Positions 16,351-25,421 are shown, numbered from the stretch's first letter. The stretch: 64,000 nt of DNA from Flavobacterium sp. MC2016-06 (GCF_009711165.2 NZ_WMID02000032.1:1-64000), one strand, 5' to 3'. A program made the numbers and translations. The notes: generated by a model not told the origin, from the sequence alone.

Positions 16351-16898
16351 GCTATTTTAAAATTTTTTATACTCAAAATCTTTTTTTGCAAAATGTGCTT
16401 AGCTCTATTTAAATTTGATTTTGATGTTCCTTCTGAAATTTTTAATAATTCGGCGATTTCTTTGTGTTTCATTTTTTCAAAAACATACAGGTTAAAAACC
16501 GTCCGGTATTGATCTGGTAAATCTCTTATATATTCTAGCAGTTTCTCTTGTTCAATCGGGATAATATCTAATTCCTCTTCCTCGACAAAATCAGTATCAG
16601 GATCAAAAACATCCAAAAAGAAACTCTCTTTTTTCTTCTTATTTAAAGTTTCGATGAGTTTGTTAATGAAAATCCGCTTTAACCAGCCTTCAAAACTTCC
16701 CTCAAATTTGTATTGGCTTATTTTCTGAAAAACAATTACAAAAGCCTCTTGAAAAACGTCCTTAGCATCGTCTTCATTCTTCATATACTTTAAGCAGATA
16801 CCATATAAAACAGGAGAGAACAACTGATAAATTTTCAGTTGTCCCTCTCTGTCATTTTTAATGCACAGCTTAATATATTTTTCTAAATCTTCTTTCAA
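16347..16898 (-). CDS. ECF-type RNA polymerase sigma factor
   Basis: A 183-residue sigma-70 family factor with regions 2 and 4 only. Region 2 shows NDREGQLKIYQLFSP and DDAKDVFQEAFV; region 4 shows LPDQYRTVFNLYVFEKMKHKEIAELLKISEGTSKSNLNRAK, a clear helix-turn-helix. The gene overlaps the start of the anti-sigma-like barrel protein, so the two are almost certainly co-translated. A likely -7 element, TATTTTTG, lies at 16921-16928 on the minus strand. Confidence 0.92.
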   Translation of the reverse strand: MKEDLEKYIKLCIKNDREGQLKIYQLFSPVLYGICLKYMKNEDDAKDVFQEAFVIVFQKISQYKFEGSFEGWLKRIFINKLIETLNKKKKESFFLDVFDPDTDFVEEEELDIIPIEQEKLLEYIRDLPDQYRTVFNLYVFEKMKHKEIAELLKISEGTSKSNLNRAKHILQKKILSIKNFKIA

Positions 16899-16920
16899 GA
16901 AAAGGTTAAATTTGTTTTTG

Positions 16921-16928
16921 CAAAAATA
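16921..16928 (-). promoter_or_regulatory. Candidate -7 element for the sigma factor gene
   Basis: Read on the minus strand, this is TATTTTTG, matching TAnnTTTG, 23 bases before the ATG. No -33 element with ideal spacing is seen. Confidence 0.35.
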
Positions 16929-16948
16929 GTTTTTAAAAGCTTACAAAA

Positions 16949-17347
16949 TTATCTTTTGTAAATAGTACGCGCTCCGTCTTGATTATTACTTACAATTGTT
17001 AGGTTTTGATTATCAAGCTTTTCTATGATATAAGTTTTGCCTTCAAAAGTAATTAGATCATGTTCAGACTGATCAAAATAACCAATCCCTTTTTCTACTT
17101 GGTACGTATTGTTTCTAATCTCAACATCATTTTTATAAGTAATAACTCTTCCATTAGTAGTAAAAACTACTTTCTTAGTAAATCCGATAGTTTTTGGAGT
17201 TGAGGTATAAGGATTACTAGTTCCTCCCAAAGATTTTTCCCAAGTCCATGTGTTTACAATAGACCCCGATTCTACATTAGTGGAATCTAGAGAATATGCC
17301 GAAGAAAAAAGGCAGAAAACAATCAAAAAAAGTAAATATTTTTTCAT
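16949..17347 (-). CDS. Small secreted lipocalin-like protein
   Basis: A 132-residue protein with a signal peptide (MKKYLLFLIVFCLFSSAYS) and a beta-rich mature part. WTWEKSLGG, FTTNGRVITY and LTIVSNNQDGARTIYKR recall Bacteroidota lipocalin-like proteins that report on small hydrophobic ligands, but the match is only by general pattern. It sits 7 bases from the PrcB-like lipoprotein gene on the same strand, so the two are probably one operon. Confidence 0.6.
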   Translation of the reverse strand: MKKYLLFLIVFCLFSSAYSLDSTNVESGSIVNTWTWEKSLGGTSNPYTSTPKTIGFTKKVVFTTNGRVITYKNDVEIRNNTYQVEKGIGYFDQSEHDLITFEGKTYIIEKLDNQNLTIVSNNQDGARTIYKR

Positions 17348-17354
17348 AATAAGA

Positions 17355-18230
17355 TTAGTTTAAACTTGTAATTTTAGCTTTAACAGCATTCTTAAAAACT
17401 TTTATGGCATCACTTTGATCTGCAGTATCATTGTTATCGATATAAACTTTAGTAACAACAGAACCCTGCGTTAATTCAAAATAAATACCGCCTTGATCTG
17501 CCGCATCTGGCGAACCATAAATTTTTGTTTGTCCGTTTAAGCCTAAAATTTCTGTAGGAACATTTTTTAAGAACAAAGTATACTCGTTTCTTTTAGTTGT
17601 AGTAGTATATTTATATTGGTCAAAATTATAACTTCCAGAAACTACATTTAAGAATTTTAAAATATTGTAATCATTAAGTTGATAGAATTTTTGGCAGTCT
17701 GTACCAGAGCAAGAACCAAAATAACTTCCAATTTTAATGTTGTCTGAGCTTTCTGTTGTTCTATTGAAAAGGATAGGTTTTGAAGTTTTTGGAATCAAAA
17801 TAAAATCGGATGGATAGGTTGTAGCCTGAGTTAGATTTTCTCCGGCGATTGGTCCTTTTTCGTAAAAATTAATAATGATCTCGCAGTTGTTTTCAACAAT
17901 AGAGGTCATTTTTATAGCGTAACCACCAGTAGGTTTTGCTCCTGCAAAAATACCTACTAAGTAGTTTTTGGTAAAATCAATATTTGGATCAGTTGGAGAA
18001 GAACAAGTATTTTCATGTTTTGTAAAATACAAATCCATCTTTTCTTGACTGCTGGCAACAAGTGCAGCAGGATTATTAGGTAATGTTTTTATGCTGTAAT
18101 TGCATGGAAGTGGAAATCCTGTAAAAGCCAATTCTGTATTTGCACCGCAATCAACATCCATATTGTCATTATTGACTGAGCAGGCATTAAATACAAAAGC
18201 TATAAACAAGCTTAACATTATTTTTTTCAT
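17355..18230 (-). CDS. PrcB-domain lipoprotein
   Basis: A 291-residue lipoprotein with lipobox VFNACS (Cys17). Residues about 85-150 resemble the PrcB C-terminal domain, with LVGIFAGAKPTGGYAI and a following beta-rich segment; in Treponema PrcB is an accessory subunit of the dentilisin protease. The C-terminal half (YNFDQYKYTTTTKRNEYTLF onward) is unassigned. No protease gene is adjacent. It is probably co-transcribed with the downstream secreted protein. Confidence 0.68.
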   Translation of the reverse strand: MKKIMLSLFIAFVFNACSVNNDNMDVDCGANTELAFTGFPLPCNYSIKTLPNNPAALVASSQEKMDLYFTKHENTCSSPTDPNIDFTKNYLVGIFAGAKPTGGYAIKMTSIVENNCEIIINFYEKGPIAGENLTQATTYPSDFILIPKTSKPILFNRTTESSDNIKIGSYFGSCSGTDCQKFYQLNDYNILKFLNVVSGSYNFDQYKYTTTTKRNEYTLFLKNVPTEILGLNGQTKIYGSPDAADQGGIYFELTQGSVVTKVYIDNNDTADQSDAIKVFKNAVKAKITSLN

Positions 18231-18407
18231 GGTAATTTTTTAATAGTTTATATTTAGTAGATGCACTTCTTTTAAAATGGTTGCGTGATAATTTTATTTT
18301 TTGAGATGTTTTTTAATTTAGAATGAGAACTAATTCGTGAAATTTTGATTTTAAGAATTACGTACTACGTATAATTGCGTACTTTTACTTAAAATAAAAT
18401 TTGAACT

Positions 18408-19781
18408 ATGCTTGATTTTCTTCCAGTTTTGTTAGCCTTTGCAGTAGCATTATTCTTAGGTGTATATTTAGGGAAATTGCTTTTTTCGGCTAGATTTCAA
18501 GCAGAAAAAGTGAGTTTAGAAGAAAGACTTCAGGCAAACGTAAATCAGTTGCAATTGCAGAAAGAACAATTTGAAGGTGAAAGAAATAATTTTCAGAAAC
18601 AGCTTCAAATTAATAATTCAGAAAAAGAAAACATTCGAACAGAAAAAGATAGTCTTGCCATTCAGCTTTCTAAAAAAGAAGTAGATTTTGAAAATTTATG
18701 GGAACGCCATAAAGAACAAAAAAGCGAAATCACCGAATTACAAGAAAAATTCACCAAAGAATTTGAAAACTTAGCCAATAAAATCCTCGAAGAAAAATCA
18801 GCTAAATTTACCGAACAGAATAGCGAAAACATGAAAAGTATTCTGTTGCCGCTGCAGGATAAAATTCAAGGATTTGAGCAGAAAGTAGAGCAGACTCATA
18901 AAGAAAGTATTGATTATCACGCTGCATTGCGCCAGCAGATTATTGGATTAAGCGAAATGAACGCTCAAATGAGCAAAGAAACCTTAAATCTAACTAAAGC
19001 ATTAAAAGGCGATAGTAAAATGCAGGGCAATTGGGGCGAATTGGTTTTAGAACGCGTTCTTGAGAAATCGGGTTTAGAAAAAGGCCGCGAGTACGAAGTA
19101 CAGCAAAGTTTTACCAATAGTGAAGGAAATCGTGTTCTTCCAGATGTAGTAATCAATCTTCCAGACGGAAAGAAAATGATAGTTGATTCTAAAGTTTCAT
19201 TATCTGCGTATGAAAAATGGGTAAACGAAGAATCTGAAATTCTTAAAATAGAATATCTAAAAGAACATGTAAATTCTATTAAAAGGCACGTAGAACAACT
19301 TGGAAGTAAAAATTACCATGATTTATATCAAATAGAAAGCCCCGATTTTGTATTGCTTTTTATACCAATAGAACCCGCTTTTGCAATTGCCTTAAACGAA
19401 GACACTACTTTATACAATAAAGCATTTGATCGTAATATTGTGATTGTAACACCAAGCACATTGCTGGCTACATTAAGAACTATAGACAGTATGTGGGCAA
19501 ACCAGAAACAGCAGGAAAATGCTTTTGAAATTGCAAGACAAGCCGGAGCATTGTATGATAAATTTGAAGGTTTTGTTTCAGATTTAGTTCGAATAGGAAA
19601 CAAAATAAAAGACACTAAAACCGAATATGAAAGTGCCATGAACAAACTGGTTGATGGTAAAGGAAATTTAATTTCGAGTGTAGAAAGATTAAAGAAAATG
19701 GGAGCGAAGGCAAAAAAATCACTTCCAGAAAATATTATAACAAGAGCATCAAATTCAGAAGAAAATCAATCATTAAATTAA
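18408..19781 (+). CDS. rmuC: DNA recombination protein RmuC
   Basis: A 457-residue protein with an N-terminal membrane helix (about 4-26), a long coiled coil (about 30-190, rich in Glu/Lys/Gln heptads) and the RmuC domain (about 200-430). Landmarks include GNWGELVLERVLEKSGL, VLPDVVINLPDGKKMIVDSKVSL and IVTPSTLLATLRTI. The fold is PD-(D/E)XK-like, and RmuC limits inversions at short inverted repeats in E. coli. That may matter in a genome rich in such repeats. It starts a run of plus-strand genes to 21151. Confidence 0.93.
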   Translation: MLDFLPVLLAFAVALFLGVYLGKLLFSARFQAEKVSLEERLQANVNQLQLQKEQFEGERNNFQKQLQINNSEKENIRTEKDSLAIQLSKKEVDFENLWERHKEQKSEITELQEKFTKEFENLANKILEEKSAKFTEQNSENMKSILLPLQDKIQGFEQKVEQTHKESIDYHAALRQQIIGLSEMNAQMSKETLNLTKALKGDSKMQGNWGELVLERVLEKSGLEKGREYEVQQSFTNSEGNRVLPDVVINLPDGKKMIVDSKVSLSAYEKWVNEESEILKIEYLKEHVNSIKRHVEQLGSKNYHDLYQIESPDFVLLFIPIEPAFAIALNEDTTLYNKAFDRNIVIVTPSTLLATLRTIDSMWANQKQQENAFEIARQAGALYDKFEGFVSDLVRIGNKIKDTKTEYESAMNKLVDGKGNLISSVERLKKMGAKAKKSLPENIITRASNSEENQSLN

Positions 19782-19787
19782 AGTCAG

Positions 19788-20153
19788 ATGAAAAGAATTT
19801 TAATTATTATTGTCGCAGTCTTTGTGCTGATTCTAGCAGGTTATTTCGCTTTTATTTATTACGTTCCTTATAGTAAAGGCTATAGGTCTGGAGAATTAAT
19901 AAGAATGAGCCATAAAGGCGTACTCATGAAAACTTGGGAAGGAGAACTGAGTCAAGGAGTTTCTGGTTCGCAGATTTTTAGGTTCTCTGTTTTAGACAGC
20001 GATCAAAAAGTTATTGATAGTTTGAATGATCTAGAAGGCCAATATGTAAAATTGACTTATGTTGAACGATATAAAACATTTAGCTGGTGGGGAGATTCGC
20101 GTTTCTTCATTAAAGCTGTTAAAAAAGAAACATCCCCATTTAAATACAAATAA
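19788..20153 (+). CDS. Small membrane-anchored protein of unknown function
   Basis: A 121-residue protein with one N-terminal membrane helix (about 4-26, LIIIVAVFVLILAGYFAFIYY) and a soluble domain outside or inside. The YSKGYRSGELIRMSHKGVLMKTWEGEL segment is conserved in Flavobacteria. Members of this family are sometimes labelled 6-phosphogluconate dehydrogenase, which the sequence does not support, since there is no Rossmann fold. It lies 6 bases after rmuC and 6 before the thioesterase, implying one operon. Confidence 0.7.
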   Translation: MKRILIIIVAVFVLILAGYFAFIYYVPYSKGYRSGELIRMSHKGVLMKTWEGELSQGVSGSQIFRFSVLDSDQKVIDSLNDLEGQYVKLTYVERYKTFSWWGDSRFFIKAVKKETSPFKYK

Positions 20154-20159
20154 AATAAT

Positions 20160-20708
20160 ATGACTGCAGATTTTAAACCCGTTTCTTCATCAAAAATAAG
20201 TATCTCAGAGTTAATGCTTCCATCGCACACCAATTTTAGCGGCAAAATACACGGAGGTTATATATTGCAATTACTCGATCAAATTGCTTTTGCATGTGCA
20301 TCAAAATTTTCAGGGAATTATTGTGTAACCGCTTCTGTTGATACAGTGAATTTTTTGAGACCTATAGAAGTTGGCGAATTAGTAACCATGAAAGCCTCTG
20401 TAAATTATGTAGGTAGAAGTTCGATGATTGTAGGTATTCGAGTAGAATCAGAAAACATTCAAACTGGAGCAATAAAACACTGCAATTCGTCTTATTTTAC
20501 AATGGTTGCCAAAGACAAAGAAGGTAAGAGTGTGCAGGTTCCAGGACTTATTTTATCCAATCTTGATGAAGTACGCCGTTTTAGAAAATGCATCAAACAA
20601 ATAGAATCTAAAAGAGAAGTAGAAGAACATGCCAAAATTACCAATATCAATTCTATTGAAGATTTGGCTAGCTTAGATAAATACAATGTTTTACTAGAGA
20701 TTGGATAG
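20160..20708 (+). CDS. Acyl-CoA thioesterase (hotdog fold, YciA-like)
   Basis: A 182-residue hotdog-fold enzyme that would hydrolyse acyl-CoA to free acid and CoA. The motif SGKIHGGYILQLLDQIAFACA (about 23-43) carries the catalytic region of the hexameric YciA/BACH-type group, and VDTVNFLRPIEVGELV is the second landmark. A C-terminal tail beyond residue 140 is Lys/Glu-rich and helical. It is the third gene of the rmuC-led operon. Confidence 0.87.
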   Translation: MTADFKPVSSSKISISELMLPSHTNFSGKIHGGYILQLLDQIAFACASKFSGNYCVTASVDTVNFLRPIEVGELVTMKASVNYVGRSSMIVGIRVESENIQTGAIKHCNSSYFTMVAKDKEGKSVQVPGLILSNLDEVRRFRKCIKQIESKREVEEHAKITNINSIEDLASLDKYNVLLEIG

Positions 20709-20755
20709 TCTTTGGTGAAATTTGTAATGTTTATAATGTTTAATATAGAAAGAAA

Positions 20756-21151
20756 ATGATAAAATTTGGATACACCATTTTATATGTTGAAAATGTTGAA
20801 GCGTCAATTGTATTTTATGAAAATGCATTTGGTTTTTCAAGAAAATTTATAACGCCAGATAATGATTATGGCGAATTAATTACGGGAGAAACTACACTTT
20901 CATTTGCATCAAAAAAACTAGCAAGTCAAAACTTAAAAGAAGGTTTTATAGAAAGTAGTTTGGCTAATAAGCCTTTTGCTAATGAAATTGGTTTTATAAC
21001 TGATGATGTAGCAGGAATGGTTCAAAAAGCAACTTCTTTTGGTGCAGTTTTAATAAAAGAGCCAACAGAAAAACCTTGGGGACAAATTGTAGCATACGTA
21101 AGAGACTTAGATGGTTTTTTAATTGAGATTTGTACAGAAGTACAAGGATAA
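20756..21151 (+). CDS. VOC family (glyoxalase-like) protein
   Basis: A 131-residue protein of the vicinal-oxygen-chelate fold, with two beta-alpha-beta-beta-beta modules. The typical start FGYTILYVENVEASIVFYENAFGF and the ending YVRDLDGFLIEICTEV are present, including the final metal-ligand glutamate. Such proteins act as glyoxalases, dioxygenases or resistance proteins; nothing here decides which. It follows the thioesterase after 47 bases. Confidence 0.85.
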   Translation: MIKFGYTILYVENVEASIVFYENAFGFSRKFITPDNDYGELITGETTLSFASKKLASQNLKEGFIESSLANKPFANEIGFITDDVAGMVQKATSFGAVLIKEPTEKPWGQIVAYVRDLDGFLIEICTEVQG

Positions 21152-21196
21152 TTTAAATTAGATATTCAAGGTAATGACTAAAAAGCTTTTTGATAA

Positions 21197-21649
21197 ATGA
21201 CATATATACTTAATAAACCTTATTTTCTGTTCCTAGCTTTAATAATAGTATTTCTAATAGTTGGATTTTTAAATGCGAAAGAAATATTGGGTATAAATAT
21301 TCATGATACTTACTATGTTATTTCTTATCGTGATTTAGGGATTATTTTATCTTTTATTTATAGTTTTTTAGCGATTGTTTATTTTCTTTTAATTCAATTC
21401 AATTTTCGTTTAATTAAATGGATGACTATTACGCATGTTGTTATTTCTATTGGAGGTTTGCTTTTGATTTTAGGATTTTATAAACTCATTCGTGAAACAC
21501 AGCCGGGAGATTTTGAATCTCTTATAAAAAATATTGACTTTAATGCCAAAATAACTATAGCAATATTTAGTTCCGTTTTTGCAATTATCATTATTCAAAT
21601 CTTATTTTTTGTTAATGTAATTCAAGCATTGATAAAAGGCAAAATATAA
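21197..21649 (+). CDS. Four-helix integral membrane protein with a COX1-like HDTYYVI segment
   Basis: A 150-residue protein with four hydrophobic segments (about 10-25, 45-66, 74-95 and 117-143). Between the first two lies NIHDTYYVISYRD, which resembles the HDTYYVVAHFH segment of haem-copper oxidase subunit I. The rest of subunit I and its haem ligands are missing, so this is not an oxidase. I do not recognise a named family. It is isolated, with its own promoter presumably in the 45 bases after the VOC gene. Confidence 0.65.
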   Translation: MTYILNKPYFLFLALIIVFLIVGFLNAKEILGINIHDTYYVISYRDLGIILSFIYSFLAIVYFLLIQFNFRLIKWMTITHVVISIGGLLLILGFYKLIRETQPGDFESLIKNIDFNAKITIAIFSSVFAIIIIQILFFVNVIQALIKGKI

Positions 21650-21743
21650 ATTCAAATTCATCTCATAATTCAAGAAAACTTTTCACAAATATTTAGCACA
21701 AAAGAAGCAACTGTAAGGCAGAAATTTTCGTAACTTTAAGTAC

Positions 21744-21812
21744 ATGGATTTAATTCCTGCGATTAATTCACGGAGTACTGCCATTCAGTTTTTTCTGATT
21801 CATAACAAATAA
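21744..21812 (+). other. Short open frame, possibly a truncated gene
   Basis: A 22-codon frame encodes MDLIPAINSRSTAIQFFLIH, then NK and a stop. The INSRSTA stretch reads like real protein rather than random sequence and is preceded by a TAACTTTA element. It may be the stump of a lost gene or a small peptide. Confidence 0.25.
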
Positions 21813-21850
21813 AAAAATCGAATGACATAATTGTTTAATTGTTGACGATT

Positions 21851-22390
21851 ATGAAAAGAACTACTTTATTTATGCTGCTTTTTACTGCATTTTCTATACT
21901 AGCTCAAGATAAGTTTAAAACCACAACAGCTATTGTAAATTTTGAAGCTTCAGTCCCTTTATTTGAAGAAGTAAAAGCGGTAAATAAGCTCGGAACTATT
22001 GTTCTAGAACCTCAAACAAGTGCTTTAACTTGTATTGTTACAATCAAAGATTTTAGGTTTAAAATGGATTTAATGCAAGAACATTTTAATGATAACTATA
22101 TTGAAAGCCGCCGTTATCCGAAAGCTGTTTTTAAAGGTAAAATCGAAAAATTTGATTTAAAAGATATTAATGAAATTGAAAAAGAATACGACGTAAAAGG
22201 AAAACTATATCTGCACGGGAAATCGAAAATTATTACTGTAAAAGCACTAATAAAGAGAGTTCCTGAGGGCATACAAATTGTATCCAATTTCCCGATTTCG
22301 GTTTCAGACTTTAATATAGAAATACCGTATGTAGTGGCAAATAAAATTTCAAAAACGGTTTATACAGATTTAAGCGGTATCATGAAATAA
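21851..22390 (+). CDS. YceI family periplasmic protein
   Basis: A secreted lipocalin-like protein of 179 residues if started at ATG 21851. That start puts the signal peptide MKRTTLFMLLFTAFSILAQ at the N-terminus; the TTG 12 bases upstream is less likely. The mature part has NFEASVPLFEEVKAVN and DNYIESRRYPKAVFKGKIE, then ISVSDFNIEIPYVV, as in YceI proteins that bind isoprenoid or fatty ligands in the periplasm. It is convergent with the TIGR01777 gene, 4 bases apart. Confidence 0.87.
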   Translation: MKRTTLFMLLFTAFSILAQDKFKTTTAIVNFEASVPLFEEVKAVNKLGTIVLEPQTSALTCIVTIKDFRFKMDLMQEHFNDNYIESRRYPKAVFKGKIEKFDLKDINEIEKEYDVKGKLYLHGKSKIITVKALIKRVPEGIQIVSNFPISVSDFNIEIPYVVANKISKTVYTDLSGIMK

Positions 22391-22393
22391 AAT

Positions 22394-23305
22394 TTATTTT
22401 ACACAGCTTACCAGCGCTCGTTCTAAATCGGTAAATTGAAATTCAAAACCAGTTTTCTGAATTTTTTCAGACGAAACCCTTCGGCCTTTTAGAATTGCAG
22501 CGCTCATGCTGCCTAAAAAGATTTTAAGTATAAATGATGGTATTTTTGGCATCCACATAGTGTAGCCGTATATACCAGCGAGTGTTTTTGAGAATTTCGC
22601 ATTTGTAGTGTTGTCGGTAACACAGGCATTGTATGGACCTCTTATTTCTTCAGATTGAATTGCTTTTAAATAAATCTGGCATAAATCATCAATATGAATC
22701 CAAGGAAAATATTGTCTGCCGGTTCCTAAAATTACACCAAAACCAGATTTAAAATTAGGGGCTATTTTTTTTAAAAAACCTTCATCTCTGCCTAAAACAA
22801 TTCCGGTTCTTACCTTAACGGTTCTAATGCCTAAAGAAGCAATTCTATCTGCAGCGTTTTCCCATTTCTGGCATGTAGTTCCTAAAAAGTCATTTGCAGG
22901 ATGTGTAGTTTCATTACAAATTTTATGACTCGTTATGGCGCCGTACATTCCAATTCCAGATGCAGAAACAAAAGCATTCAAAGGTTTTTGGTTTTTGTCT
23001 AAAATCGTATGTATAAGTTCAATGGGTTTTGTACGACTTTCTAGAATAAGCTTCTTTCGCCTTTTTGTCCATCTTTTCTCGACAATACCTTCGCCGGCAA
23101 GATGTACAATATAATCTGCTTTTAAGACTGCTTCTTCGTCAATGTAATTGTGTTTTAGATCCCATTTGTAATAACTGATTAGGGAATTATCTTTGTGATC
23201 TGAACGGCTTAATATAGACACTGAGAAACCGCTTCCGAGAAGTGTATCGGTTAGATGTTTCCCTATAAAGCCTGTGCCTCCGGTTAATAAAACATTTTTA
23301 GGCAT
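22394..23305 (-). CDS. TIGR01777 family NAD(P)-dependent epimerase-like protein
   Basis: A 303-residue extended-SDR protein related to E. coli YfcH and plant GIANT CHLOROPLAST1. The nucleotide site is LTGGTGFIGKHL near the N-terminus, HLAGEGIVEKRWTKRRKK is the family's signature, and the C-terminal domain ends with a helical tail. The YxxxK pair of true epimerases is absent, so catalysis is doubtful. It stands alone on the minus strand, divergent from the TetR gene. Confidence 0.88.
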   Translation of the reverse strand: MPKNVLLTGGTGFIGKHLTDTLLGSGFSVSILSRSDHKDNSLISYYKWDLKHNYIDEEAVLKADYIVHLAGEGIVEKRWTKRRKKLILESRTKPIELIHTILDKNQKPLNAFVSASGIGMYGAITSHKICNETTHPANDFLGTTCQKWENAADRIASLGIRTVKVRTGIVLGRDEGFLKKIAPNFKSGFGVILGTGRQYFPWIHIDDLCQIYLKAIQSEEIRGPYNACVTDNTTNAKFSKTLAGIYGYTMWMPKIPSFILKIFLGSMSAAILKGRRVSSEKIQKTGFEFQFTDLERALVSCVK

Positions 23306-23400
23306 GATAGTTAGTAAATTTATTTAACAATAAATTCTATTTATGGGTGAGTAAAGATAGTTAAACAATGCTTATCTTTAAAGTCAAATTCTAAATTTTT

Positions 23401-24066
23401 ATGAAAATGGCTACTAAAAAAAAGACCATCACCAAAGATGATATCGTTTCTATATACATGAATGAAGTTTTAGAAAATGGAAAAAAGCCAAAGTCGGTAT
23501 TTCATTTTGCTAAAGAAAATGATTTTACCGAAGCTGAATTTTATTCTTTTTTTGGAACCTTAGAAGGATTAGAAAAAGAAATATTCAGACTCTTTTTTGT
23601 TAATACAGTAGATTTACTCCATAAGAACGAAGAGTATCAAGAATACAACATGAAAAATAAAATGTTGAGTTTCTATTTTACCTTCTTCGAAATCTTGACC
23701 GCCAACAGAAGTTATGTTTTACAGACTTTAAAAATAGATCCAAATCCGATTAAAAATTTAGTACAATTGACCGCTCTTCGCGAAAGCTTTAAAGAATATG
23801 TTGCAGAAATTCTAACAGACGACTATAGACTGGAACAAGAAAGATTTCAAAAATTTCAAGAAAAAACGCTTCAAGAATCGGCTTGGCTGCAATTAATGCT
23901 TACAATTAAGTTTTGGATGGAGGATGCTTCGCCAGCTTTTGAAAAAACAGATATTTTTATCGAAAAATCAGTTAACGCTTCATTTGAATTAATGAATGTT
24001 GCTCCTATGAACCATCTTTTAGATTTTGGAAAATTTCTATTTAAAGAAAAAATTTACAGCAGATAA
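23401..24066 (+). CDS. TetR-family transcriptional regulator
   Basis: A 221-residue regulator with an N-terminal helix-turn-helix of TetR type (about 10-55, TKDDIVSIYMNEVL and FTEAEFYSFFGTLEGLEKEIF) and an all-helical ligand domain. The gene ends in an overlap with the AarF kinase start (TAATG), so the two are translationally coupled; the regulator probably controls the kinase or a shared lipid or quinone function. An unusual Trp-containing C-terminal segment (AWLQLMLTIKFWMED) lies near residue 160. Confidence 0.82.
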   Translation: MKMATKKKTITKDDIVSIYMNEVLENGKKPKSVFHFAKENDFTEAEFYSFFGTLEGLEKEIFRLFFVNTVDLLHKNEEYQEYNMKNKMLSFYFTFFEILTANRSYVLQTLKIDPNPIKNLVQLTALRESFKEYVAEILTDDYRLEQERFQKFQEKTLQESAWLQLMLTIKFWMEDASPAFEKTDIFIEKSVNASFELMNVAPMNHLLDFGKFLFKEKIYSR

Positions 24067-25370
24067 TGAAAACTATAGATTATATACCAACTTCAAAAAT
24101 TGAAAGAGCCGGTAAATTAGTTCAAACTGGAGCAAAAATTGGAGTAAACTACGTTAAGCATTATGCCGAAAAAATGGTAAATCCAGATTTAACGCGAGAT
24201 AAACTAAATGAGAACAATGCCGAAGATATTTATGATGGTTTAAAAAGCTTAAAAGGAAGTGCCTTAAAAGTGGCTCAGATGTTAAGCATGGACAAGAACT
24301 TTCTGCCACAAGCTTATGTAGAAAAATTCTCGTTGTCGCAATTTTCTGTTCCGCCGCTTTCTGCGCCTTTGGTTTTAAAAACCTTCAAGACTAATTTTGG
24401 AAAAACACCTTATGAAATCTTCGATGAGTTTAATGCTAATTCTGTAAACGCAGCAAGTATTGGGCAAGTACATTTGGCCGTAAAAAATGGCAAAAAACTA
24501 GCCGTTAAAATTCAATATCCTGGTGTAGCCAATAGTATTTCATCAGATTTAGCTTTAGTAAAACCTATTGCCATTAGAATGTTTAATCTTCAGGGAAAAG
24601 ATTCGGACAAATATTTTAAAGAAGTTGAAGATAAACTGATTGAAGAAACCAATTATTTATTAGAATTAGAGCAAAGCCAAGAAGTTGTACAAGCTTGTAG
24701 TAAAATAGAAAATATACTTTTTCCAAACTATTACCCAGAATTTTCGTCAGAGAAAATAATTACAATGGATTGGATGACGGGAATTCACCTTTCTGAGTTT
24801 ACCGCAGTAAATAAGGATCAGGAAGCTGGAGATAAATTAGGTCAGGCACTTTGGGATTTTTATATGTATCAAATTCATGTTTTGAAAAAAGTACACGCAG
24901 ATCCGCATCCGGGAAATTTTTTAGTAGACGATCAAAACCATTTAATTGCGCTTGATTTTGGCTGTATGAAACAAATTCCAGAAGAATTTTATGTTCCGTA
25001 TTTTGAGTTAATCAACAAAAATGTAATTACAGACCCAGCACTTTTCAATCAGAAATTATTTGAATTGGAAATTCTTCGTAAAGATGATTCTCCTTCAGAA
25101 ATTGAATATTTTACCGAAATGTTTCATGATTTGTTGTCACTTTTTACGAAGCCTTTTCAAAATGATACTTTCGATTTTGCCGATAAAACTTTCTTTGACA
25201 GTATCGCTAAATTAGGCGAACGTTTCTCAAATGATACTAATCTTAAAAAAATGAACGGAAATCGTGGCTCTAAACACTTTATTTACATGAATCGAACTTT
25301 CTTCGGTTTGTATAATTTAATGTTTGATTTGAAGGCTAAAATTGTCGTTGATAATTATTTGAAGTATTAG
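24066..25370 (+). CDS. AarF/ABC1/UbiB family atypical kinase
   Basis: A 434-residue protein of the ABC1 atypical-kinase family, which supports quinone synthesis and membrane lipid homeostasis. Landmarks are LKGSALKVAQMLS (family KxGQ-like region), AASIGQVHLAVKNGKKLAVKIQYP, HADPHPGNFLVDD and ALDFGCMKQ, corresponding to the invariant catalytic and metal-binding residues. No membrane helices are evident, unlike UbiB of E. coli. It overlaps the TetR stop by one base. A strong repeat-rich terminator region follows. Confidence 0.9.
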   Translation: MKTIDYIPTSKIERAGKLVQTGAKIGVNYVKHYAEKMVNPDLTRDKLNENNAEDIYDGLKSLKGSALKVAQMLSMDKNFLPQAYVEKFSLSQFSVPPLSAPLVLKTFKTNFGKTPYEIFDEFNANSVNAASIGQVHLAVKNGKKLAVKIQYPGVANSISSDLALVKPIAIRMFNLQGKDSDKYFKEVEDKLIEETNYLLELEQSQEVVQACSKIENILFPNYYPEFSSEKIITMDWMTGIHLSEFTAVNKDQEAGDKLGQALWDFYMYQIHVLKKVHADPHPGNFLVDDQNHLIALDFGCMKQIPEEFYVPYFELINKNVITDPALFNQKLFELEILRKDDSPSEIEYFTEMFHDLLSLFTKPFQNDTFDFADKTFFDSIAKLGERFSNDTNLKKMNGNRGSKHFIYMNRTFFGLYNLMFDLKAKIVVDNYLKY

Positions 25371-25421
25371 AGAGTTTTTTGTTTCAGGTTTAAAGTTTCA
25401 GGTTGCATAAAATACGTATAG

